A model generated the notes under the pieces. It saw only the letters and a program-made list of their open reading frames with translations. It was not told where the DNA came from and made no database searches. Shown piece after piece: positions 37,446 to 49,200 of a stretch of 64,000 nt of DNA. This stretch comes from Marthasterias glacialis. Lineage: Eukaryota > Echinodermata > Asteroidea > Forcipulatida > Asteriidae. Every line of letters starts with the position of its first letter. Position 1 is the stretch's first letter. The stretch is taken from positions 16,633,686 through 16,697,685 of the forward strand of contig OU452222.1 in the NCBI GenBank assembly GCA_911728455.2, written 5' to 3'. The translations under genes were made by a program, and so were the position numbers.

Positions 37446-40226
37446 ATGGATGTTGTCGAATTACTTGCATTTCAGGTATGTATACTGTAAATGATAGTGA
37501 TTATTCTGACATCGTTTTGTAGAATTTTTGTGTAATTTTATTTATAAGAAAATAAAATGATTTCAAAAATGCAAGTGTTGTAGGGCCTAATTGTAATTTG
37601 TATTGGGAAAATGTGCTGCATCTTTTTCGTGATACTAATATTGAGACTCAACAAGAAATAATATAAGAAAAAATATTAATTATTTCTAAATGCTTATAAT
37701 ATTAAGTATTTCACTAAGTTAAATTATAATAGCCGAACATTCATTCCGCACTCGGCATGCTAAGCAGGAGAAGATATGTGACTCAGCCTGTGTAAATGAG
37801 ACACTTTGAGGTAAAAATTTAAGTCCAAATTTCATCATGTAGGGCATCTTCCAAGGATTAAAAAGACACCACACTGACCTCTACAGAGTTGACTGTTCTG
37901 GATTGGAACCGTAAACTCTGTAGAGGTCAGTGTGGTGTCGTTTTAATCCTTGGAAGATGCCCCTACATGATGAAATTGAAATTTACATTTTTACCTCAAA
38001 GTGTCTCATTCACACAGGCTGAGTCACATATTGTCAACAGAAATGTAAAAAAAAATGTAAAAAAAATCTTAGTATCAATATCATTATCAATCATGCAAAG
38101 TTTATGTGTGTTTCTTGACACACCGTAACTGGGGTGCTGTACTCCTTTGTAAAGATTTTGACATGATCGGTCATACTACAAGTACGACCGATAATATCAA
38201 AATCTCATAAAAGGAGCACAGCACCCCAGTTACTTTACTGGGTCTAGCGTGTTTCTTGTTAAACAATGGTGAACATTGAAACACGCATAACTTTGCAATA
38301 TTTGAATTGTAGGACAGATGCATACAACTTTACAAGTATTCATTTCTTCCTTGGACATGTACAGATTGAAACAGTCTGCCAGACAAGTTTATCATTAAGA
38401 ATTGACTGATATACATTTATAGATAGTATTACTATTAGTATTACCTTTTCTGTTTTGGATTTCTGACTCCCAAGGATTTTCTTAAGGGAAACAAAGTCCG
38501 AAATTGTGAATTTTCTGATTCCCATCTTGTGAATCAAGTCCAAAAAAAAGAGGCTTTAAATAGTTACTAAAAGTAAAAGAAAGCTGGATCGGGCAAAACA
38601 TCTACTGCCTAAATAAATAAAATACAATGTGTTTTAACAAGTGTACAATCACATGTGATTGAAATCAGGTTGCTTTAATGCTTTTATTGCAATCGTAATT
38701 CAACTAAAAGTTAAACACTCATCTCATCATAAGGCATAATGAACGTTGACTAATTAGATAAACCTTTTTATAATTCGGTTTTAATATTTAAAATTAAATC
38801 ACTATTAACTGAGTTTTTTTCTGTATAAGAAGTGCTCTCAATCGCAGAATACCATCTCTGGGAGCCACAGCTATAGCTAATTATTAATCATGCTTGATTG
38901 ATTGGTTTACCTGTACAAGTAAAACTATATGTATGTTTACTAAGCCTGCCATTCTGAGGGGAAACTGTTTGTTGTGTTTCTCTTAAAATGGGACCACTGA
39001 ACTTGGTAAAACTTTCACAGGTCGATTATATTGTGTATATATAGATGATAAGAATTAAGAATCAGTTAACTCCAGCTATCCACTGAGTAAATTTAATGGA
39101 AATGACTAAACAAGTTTAGACGTTTTAATTCATAATTGTCATGATTTGTCACTAAAATAATTAATCTTGGTCCTCAGGGTAGTCATGAACAATATATTAC
39201 TGCTGTGCAGTAAGTCCTTGTCTTAATTGGCCTAGAGCTGGTGTTTGTGTAACTTAATCATATTATTACTTGGCGTGTAGTACTTGTAGGCTATACAATC
39301 TAATTATTTAAGTGTACAATTTAGAACCTTTCAAGCCCCAGCTCAACATTGGTAAACTGACTTGAAATGCTTCCATTCTTTGCACAAATCAAGATATTTG
39401 TAATAAAACCAACCTGTGAAAAATTCAGCTCATTTTGTTGTTTCATTTGCGAGACAACGGTAAAAATGCATTCAGCATTTTTGTACGCATTCCTGTAGGC
39501 AGAGTTTTCGTCTCACTGAGACGAAAACTAATTTTGGATCTTAGTTTATTTATTAATAGAAAACGATAACACTTCAGGTGGAAATATTTCAAGGAAAGTT
39601 TTCTACCATCGTTATCTTTATACCGTGTAAGGTATACATGTATGTAAATCTGTGAATATTTATGTTTTTTTTCTTACCAATGTTGAGCTGGGGCTTTAAA
39701 CCACACACGTCATGGGGGTTCTCCACTCAAAATGCTCTGCTTTTTGGCGACGCCCCCCCCCCCCACACCACCACTTAATCACCTTTTATGCTTAATTTCT
39801 CCCTGTATATCAATGTACAATTGATTGAGTGGAAATAAAATATTGATTGATTGATTGAAGTTGTAATATAAGGTCCTCAAAAATCAAATGAGATGAGACT
39901 GAGGGTAGTCACTTCTATCTTGAATTTTTCATTTTCGAAATTGTTCATTAAATTTTTAATTTCTTTCGTTATTATTATTTGTTGTTCTCCATTGTAGCCA
40001 GACAAGCCAAACTTGAAACGAAAGAGAGGCATCGAAGAGGGTAACAATGACCAGGGTGAAGATGGGATCAAGGCTTCTCTTCCTAGCAAGATAAAAGGAT
40101 GGCAAGGAAAGGCTGAGGCTGTGGTTCCAGAGGGAGGAATGACTGAGGAAGAGAGAGAAAGAATCCTCCAGATGGTAGACCAAGAACCAGAGGTGCAGTT
40201 ATGAAAACCTTGAAGAACTTGTCATA

Positions 40227-40266
<40 letters not shown>

Positions 40267-43200
40267 TTCTGGTGATGAAACAAAGGATTCTTCAAAAGCA
40301 CATATTGCACTGTAGCTCGCAAGCCTGAAGAAACCTGTTGGGTAGAAAATGATGAAGAAATATTCAGTTTTAGATGTGGGAGGAAAACCCCAGAGAAATA
40401 CTCTGGGGGAAAACCGATCAGGTAGGGACTGAAAACCCAATCCATAAGTGACTCCTGGCGGGATTCAAACCGGGTACACCAGAGGTGAAAGGCGAGGAAA
40501 GTACCGCTACACCAACCACACCACCCTAACATACATCCGTGTGAAGGAGAGTCTTGAAGTCTGAATAATAGGAACATTCTACAGGGATGAGATTCCTCCG
40601 TATTTTTAAGGATTTTAAGATTTTACACAATTATTGTCGTGGAATTTTGTTAATTTAAAAAAAAAATAAATAAATAAAAAAATTGTTTTGTTTTAAATTT
40701 AATGTAGGCCTACATCTACACACATCCAGGCCCTTGTATTTTGACTACACCGAGGTGCTTGCCCTACATGTATCTACATTTAAGCACAGTATGCTGCCAT
40801 TGATACGGGTCATGGCGTGGTTGCTAGCCACCAAAACCCTCCTTCGGTGTTTCATGTTTTTTTTCATTTTCATCCACTCTAATCATTTCATCCGTTCTAA
40901 TTGGACCGGTTAAGTATTCCAGCGGTCAAACATACCCCCAGAACATTCAAAATGTCAATTCTTTCATGTAGGATCGTTCCTGTAGTTGACACAATGTGGC
41001 GATCCAACAGAACGTTCTGGTGGTCCGCTGGATTGCGGGTGTATTTCTACAGGAACACTTTTGCACCTAAAGTGCCCGACTTTTGAGACGCTCCCCAAAT
41101 AAGGTTTGCAACAGCACCATGTGATAATGTTCTGGCCTGATACTTCAGGGAGGCAATGGAGGCAATTGTTTCAAGGCCTCATTGCCTTGGTGCCCTTTGA
41201 AATGTTCCAGAAGAAAATTATATTTCCCTCATTGAGATGCCCTTCCTGTAGAAAAAAACTGTTTGCCTTTTAAAAGAGCACTTTGCGTGACCCCACTTTA
41301 CAACTTTGGAACAGCTTTGTGTTTGTCCAAAAACACTTAATGTCTATTTTTTAATTTTGTTTTTAAAGTATTTACAAGTTTTTATAAAATCATTTATCTA
41401 CCTGTAAGTGTAACCAACAGGTTTAATTATAAATGAAAAGTAGAACTTCTTTGCCCTCTTCAGGCACGTGATTGCTCAGGATTTTTCCTGATTTCAGGAT
41501 TTTCTCAAAACCACTTTCAGCCTTCAAATGCTGTTGAAAGAAGTAAAGCAGTCACTAAAGGGAGAAAGAATAGTCCACATTGTGTCCAAGCCTGTAGTTT
41601 TGTATTTTTGATGATGCACAGAGTCTGTAAACCTCCTGAATTGTAACATCTGGGAGGTTCTGGTTCTAGAATAAGGGGAGAACCAAAGACCTGCATGCCA
41701 TTTTTCAAGAATTTTCACAGACATCAACTCTCATCCCTGCTTCTTCTTCTCATCAGATGCCAAGCCTAGACGATACAAGTTTGAGGAAGCTGATTCTGTC
41801 CTTTGAGAAGAAGGTCTACAGGAACCAAGAGATGAGAATTAAATATCCAGATAACCCAGAGAAGTAATTGCAATTTTTTTATTGTTCCATTTTAAGATTA
41901 CTTGATGAATGTTTGTCTGACATGGATGTCAGACAAACTTACCACCACTCACGCGATCACCACATCAGTGTGCCAGACCAGTGTACAGTATACAGCGCGT
42001 CTTGTACAATAGACGTGCGTGTACGTCATTGAAAATTGACACGTTTGTCTGAGATCCGGGTACTTCCGTGACCAATTTTTAGCATAAATGTATTGTGCTA
42101 TTAGCAGCAGTTCCAACTGTGATATCTGTGTGTAATGTAACATAACCGCGGAATTACCGTGATGGACTAGGGGTTCTTGTTCATGGGTAGACAGGATGAA
42201 GAGTGATGTGTGTTTCAATTTTGTCTGTCGCTATAAAGATTTATGGAATCCGAAGTGGATCTGAACGACACAGTCCAGGAGCTTCATGTCATTGCAACCA
42301 ATCCAGATATGTACCACCACCTGGTGGAGCTGAACGCCATCAAGTCTCTGCTGCAGCTGGTAACCCATGAGAACACCGACATTTCCATCGCAGTCATCGA
42401 CCTTCTCCATGAGCTGACGGATGTCGACACTCTAAACGAGAGTGAAGATAGTGCTGGCGCTCTTGTTGATGCATTGGTAAGGGAAACATCGTTCTGTTGC
42501 CTCACATCCAGCTTTTCAATTTGGTGCTCGATATGTGGCATGGTGTATCCCTCCTCCCCCCACCCCTAACCCTCCCCCCCATCCCATTGTGTATTCAATA
42601 AATATTAATAATATTTCATTCTTATATAGCGTTCAAATCCGTCACTCAGTGACACTCATGGCGCTCCAACATTATTACCCCGGTCACTGGGCCTTTGAAA
42701 TAGGAGGAACACTGATGTTAAGTGAGACTGAATAATTTAAGATGACGAGTAATTTTTATAACATCTTCGTGGAGTGTCATAGCTGAGTAGTCTAGTGCAC
42801 AGACCTCAAGTTCTGGTGTAGTTACAGTGTGGGTTTGGATCCCGCAGTCATGGCACTTGTGTAAAGTGCTTCGTCCTTTCAAATTGGACATAAACACATG
42901 GTAAAGCCGTAGGTCCCATGTGTTGTGTAATGCACATAAAAGAACCCAGTGCACTTATCGTTTAGAGAAGGGATTGGCCCCGGTGTTTCTGGCATGGTTG
43001 GCTGCAGATTGCGCCGCAGCACCTTGTAATGATATTCAGTATCTAGCTGTGCATACCTGCCATTAAAAGGATGAACGCTTTTAGGCATATTGGGATAAAA
43101 CTGAGCATCATCATTATTATCTCTTTGATGTAGCTTGATGAACAGATCGTTGCCACACTAGTGCAGAACATGGAGAGATTAGACGAAGGGGTCAAAGAAG

Positions 43201-46200
43201 AATCGGAAGGCATCCACAATACCCTGGGTGAGTCACCAGCGTCACACAAGCAGGCCCGTACACTTCCTTCTTGAAAGGGCGGGGGCACCAAGGCATTTTC
43301 CCCTTGGTAAAGGGCACCTCTAGGAGGAAATTGTAAATTTCTATTGGAACATTTCAAGGGGCACCAAGGCAATGACCAGGGGCAATGGAGGCAATAGACC
43401 TTTATCATGCTGCAACCATCTTGGTCATGTTCCCTGTATCCAATAACAGTAATATATGCTAATTATTCATTGTACAAAAAGGAACCAGACTATTTGCCCT
43501 TCCAGCCTCGGTTTGGTTACGTTGGTTTGAATGAGAGAAAATCAAGATGGCCGCATCATGATAAAGGTCTATTGCCTCCACATGCCTCCATGAAGTATCA
43601 GGCTTGCGAAAGACATGAAATCAATTCAGTATTTCACAGCTGTGGAGTCTTGGGAGATCTAACGTCTGTGCTGTGTCAAAATGGTACTTTGAATCCTGAA
43701 CCCAGTCCAAGTTTCATAGAGTCGCTGAGAACACAAAATGCTGCTTTAAACAAAAACAGGTTACCAGCGAAAAAGTTCATGTAGTATATCGTGTGTTTGA
43801 CTGGTTCCCTGTAAATATGAGGTCTACCTCTTGGGATTCCTTTGCAAGGAGCTGTATTGTAAAATGGGTCTCATAAAAACAATTTCAAGTTATGACCTCT
43901 TGCACCAACGTCACACGGGCTACTGTCTGCCACGCTCACCATTTGGGAGTCAAATTGCACATAAATGTTGTGGTATGCAATTGTGGTATGCAAGTAAGCG
44001 CCGCGACGTCTAAAATGCACACTACACTGTATTTCACCATGGAGGGATCAGTCATATAACGCTCGGGGACATTGACTCCCAAAATAGCGATGCCAAGATT
44101 ATTGTGGTGAAGACGTCAGGTGAATTGGGTCCAAAAGGTGTTTCATTAAAAAGGTGGTCAAAAACGACAGCATGTTTTAAACATCTGTATTTTACCACTT
44201 GCAGGGATCATTGAGAATATGACAGAGTTCCGTCCGGAGATGTGTGCGGAGGCAGCCCAGCAGGGCCTCATGCAGTGGCTGCTGAAGAGACTCAAACCCA
44301 AAGTGCAATTTGACGCCAATAAGCTTTACTGCAGTGAAATCCTTGCCATCATCCTGCAAGACACACAAGGCAAGTTTCCGTCGAACAGAGTTTTTTTCGT
44401 TTATTCTATCTTCGAAAAACTTGACAAAATACTGCTTGTAAACTTGTGCTGAATTTCAATTGGTTTCAAAGAACACTGTTCTTGACTTTGTGGTACATGC
44501 TCGGAATTGGAAACAGTTTTCTTTGTAATGATGTCTTTGTGGCTTGTTGTGGCTGAGGGGTTTAGCGCACCAGACTCAAGCTCTGGTGTTTCTGATCAGC
44601 AGAGTATGGGTTCCAGTCTCAGTCTTGACATTTGTGTCCCTAAGCAAGACACTTGACCATTACTGCTTTGTCCTTGGATAGCACTATCGATGTGGCATTT
44701 GTTTGCTTTGATCATGTAACAAAAATAAATGTCCCCATTTCAAATCCTGCAATCATGTGTGCGTATATATGAATCATACTGTAGGTACTTACCTGCTTAA
44801 ATTAAACATCATGAACAGTCAGATTATAAAATTTAATTGCATTTTAATTTCACTTTTTGGACAAATGTGTGAAGTTCAGTTCTGAGGAGTGCAAAGAGCT
44901 TTCCTCAATAACTTCTGGAGAGCAGTTTATAGCTCTCCTGATATTTTCAGAAATTGAAGGACTACATAGACCACAGGGCATGGGGGCAATTGCCTCCCTT
45001 ACCTCAGTGGAGTTTACCGTGCATTGTATTCAGTCTTATTTTTTGCTTTCTATTTTGGGTTATCTCAGAAAACAGAGAGTTACTCGGCGAGCTGGAAGGC
45101 ATAGATACACTGCTGCAGCAGCTTGCTGTAAGTAGTCACACAAGTCTTTTCCCTATCTGACAAACTTAGCTTGGTACATGTACATGTAGATGAATAAAAT
45201 TAACACAAGCCAAGGTACATCCAGCAGGGGCAATACATACATGTACATGTACATTCAAATTCAGAGTTTTTAAACACTAACAGACATAGGTTCAGGAAAA
45301 TGCTCATGCAATACTCAAAATGAACTATACTCAGCCTCGCTACCATGGGCAGGGCGCCGTATCGATATCTCTCATCACTAACATGACTAACCCCTGGTAA
45401 GGATGTATTGAAAAGCAACGCTGATTGGCTCCCAAAAGTGACTACATTACGCGCATGCTTGTTAAAAACTTTTGAGCACTTGTAGAGCGATTGGTACATG
45501 CGTGTTAAAATGCAGGTATTTTGACGCGATCCCACTTCAAATCAATCATGTTTTTACATGGTCACCCTAAACCGCATACAGCTTGACATGTCACATAATC
45601 AAACAAAAATGTGAGGGGACCAGTTGCTGTATGACTTGATGTCTCTTTTGCGGGCTACCATACTTGGGCTGATTGGCCACAGGCCTATAAACTAAAATGT
45701 GCTATATACTGGCACATTTTAATTAACCAATTCCATTGGGTTATGAGCGAGCAAGGCATGATGGGAAAAATGGCGTGACTTAGAACGAGGTTGAACTATA
45801 CTAGACTTACATTTCCTTTATGGCAAATCTTTAAAAGTGAGGCATTGATATTTGAGGAAAGGAATGAGGGGACTACTTGAAGCAGCAAGGCGAGCTACCT
45901 CATGCTTTTCAAAGGGCAAGGGAAACCCTAACACCAACATCCCATACAGTGATACTCACTTGTACTCCATGATGCAGAGAAGCAGTCATGGTTAGAAAAC
46001 ATCTCATTACACATAACTAATGGTTGCCCATAATGCAATAGGAACTTGGTATGAACAAATTCAAAAATGCACAATACAAATCCAGCTATGTTCAAATCAG
46101 AACTTCTAAAAGTTTCAAGAACGTCTAAAATTCTGAAATATTGCTTCTTTTTTCCTTACAGGTCTACAAGAGACACGACCCAACGAGCACGGAGGAGAAT

Positions 46201-49200
46201 GAGATGATGGAAAACCTCTTTAATTGTTTGTGTTCTGCTCTGATGTTGCCTAGCAACAAGGGACGCTTCCTGAGGGGCGAAGGAGTGCAACTCATGAACC
46301 TCATGCTCAGGTAATAGACCTTTCTTGTTCAACGTCACAGCCGGAGTCTTTTGCCAACCAAAGATGGAGAAACTACAGGGGGGGGAGGGGCATCAATGCG
46401 AAGCAAAACCAGATCATTACAGTTTGCAAAAAATGTTGCACAAGTATTCAAAAATTGTTTAGAATTTGTTGGAAATAAACCAACCAATAATGGGATGTGT
46501 TTTCTTCTAAATAGAAAGTTTGCAAAAATGTTGAATGTGGTCACAACGTCGGTCAACAAGAATTGAATGTTTTGCTACATTTGGCCGTCCATACCAACCA
46601 GCGCGGTTTGTTTATCAACAATAGCGAGGTCTAAACTGCTATTGATTAAAATGAAAGCAAATCATTTGTGAAAGATGAAACAAACATTCAAAAGGCGTAT
46701 AAGCAGACACGAGTCCAGATTTGAAAATAATCTTATGGTTGGGGACTTAAGTGTACGCACTTGTGTATGAAGTCGCTTCTGGAAGGCGATGATGGTTTTG
46801 TACAGACCTTTGATCATAATTCCTTGCGTCGGTGCAACAACATCGTATTTTGATTGTGCAACTATGTCATACAATATATCTCAACTGTAGATCTCACATT
46901 TTCCTGTAACCAAAAGGTTCGGCCGAACAATAAATACACTAAAGGTGGGGGGGGGGTGTTGGATGGGAATAAAGAAGAGATGTGTATAAATATATTAAAG
47001 GTATAAAATATAAAAAGCGAGCATGATACATGATACTTATGGTAGTAGATGACAACCCCTACTTTGAACCAAAAAGAACACTTGGTAATGTGTTTGTTTT
47101 ATCCCGTGCAGAGAAAAAAAGTTGTCGAGACACAGTGCCCTCAAGGTGTTAGACCATGCCATGACGGGACCGGAGGGTGCTGAGAATTGTACTAAGTTTA
47201 TTGACATCCTTGGACTGCGGAGTCTCTTCCCGCTCTTCATGAAGACTCCCAAGATTGGAAAGAAGAGCTCTAGTTCACAGGAGCACGAAGGTAAGAAGGG
47301 GACTCCTTTTCCATATGTGCCGCATTAAAGTTGCATCTTGTGCCATTGGGTTTATGTGTTATTCTTTTTATAAATTTCAATTTGCCTCACACATCGGTGT
47401 AAGGCAAATTGAAATTTATATTCATTCCCCCGATGCAAATATTAACATCAATCTATTGTTCTTTTTTTTTCGTCTTTCGTTATGGTTTGCATTTTTCTTG
47501 TACTTCATGTACTTGAACCTACTTTAACTTACCTTTTTGTTGATTTTGATGCCGCATTTATTTACTTTCTTGTTTCTTTTTATTTGTGGCCAGGGCTTTG
47601 CTTTTCTCGGCTTGTTCCGTGTAGCATTTTACATATTCTTTTTTGTATAGTTCTTGTATTTCATTATTGTTCTTGTCAATGTTTTGTTTTGGCTTTTTAA
47701 GGTTTTTAACTACATTAAGTTTTGTTGTCTTCTTGCATTTTATCTTTTTATTTTTATTGCTTCCGTGTTTATGTACGTGGGTTGTTCGCTGTACTTTTTT
47801 AGTGTCTTTTTTATTTTATGTTTTATTATTTCATTTTTGTTATAGTTTCTTTATTGCCTAGGTTGCATAGTTTTACTGTGAGATGCTTTGAGGTATTGGT
47901 ACATAAAGCGCCAGATAGATGCCAGTTATTATTATTATTACTATTGTGTTTACTTTGTACGTCCATCATGTCCATGAAAGACTTAGAAGTAAGTTGTGAG
48001 GCAGGTACGAGGTGTAAAGGTTATCATTGATGATGCAATGTTTTTGCATTGACCTGTCCACCACTGTCTGCAAATAATGTGCATTAATTTGACCTCTGCA
48101 TGTTATTTGTGCTTTTGAAATCACAAGCAATGGATCCAAAGAACTTGTTTTTTCATAAGGGAATCACACCAGAGGCTTGATTTCACAAGGCACTAAGATT
48201 CGTCTTGAGATGAGTTGTCAGTCTCACCATAGTGATTTGTATTGATCAAACTTAGCTCTTTGTGAAATCAAGCCTTGGTTGCTATACATTCATTGGCACC
48301 ACTTTTTTTTTCAAGGAAACTGAAAACAGCTTGTAAAAAATGTCCCAAAATGAGGTGTCTTCTAATACAAGTATTTTATACTTTGACTAAAATTTTACAA
48401 CAGTAAATAGAATTGCCTGTCATTGATTCTGGTTTTTGTTTAATTTTGTTTAAAGGCAAATACAGCATACTGTCAGAAATGCAGAAAGTTTATATCTCAT
48501 CTCTGGTTTTCAAGTAGTTATTTTCATGAAGTTAGCTTGATGTAAATTTCCAATGGAGATACAGAAAAATGAATTTCAGTTGATCTCTACAATGGTGTAT
48601 GATATACAATACTGTTTATCAGTAATTTTTAAAGCCTGACCCCCCCCCCCAAAAAAAAAAAAAATTAATTGAAATAAATTCACAGGCACTTCAGGTAGGA
48701 ATTTCATTCCAGAGCAGGGCCCAATTTCATGGCACTGCTTTCTGTGGATGTCTTCACTTACAGCTCATACAATCGTCTGCTTTACTGAGCGCTGTAAGCC
48801 AAATGTCCAATTTCATAGAGCTGCTTAAAGGCAAAGTATACGTTTGGTTTTTGGAACCGTACATTTGCCTCAATGCTATCTAATTGTAGATACATGCCAT
48901 AAAACTAACCTGTGTAAATTTCAGTTCAAAAGGTGGCAGCGTTTTTGAGATATCACCAAAAATCTGGAGCGGTTGTGTTCACGCAGAAGAAGTATCCGTC
49001 ATTGGAATACACATTCTGAGAAGCGTTACGGCCATAACGCTTCTCAGATTCAAATTTTGGGGAGATAAAAAGTGATGTATTTTTCCATAACTGCAGTACT
49101 TCGAAGTGAAACGTTTCTCAAAATGCATTATACTATCCAAAGCTGCTGTACTTCTTACCAAGTGAGTTATTATTGCCATAAATTTTCAGAGTCATTACCA

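Noticed and set aside
40083-40577. 164-residue - strand open frame
   Set aside because: It is made of antisense CTNNBL1 exon 2, a SINE and an ATT microsatellite (polyisoleucine).
47643-47861. Hydrophobic membrane-protein-like frames
   Set aside because: The stretch is extremely T-rich, so Phe/Leu/Ile codons dominate in every frame; there is no start context, splice context or family match.
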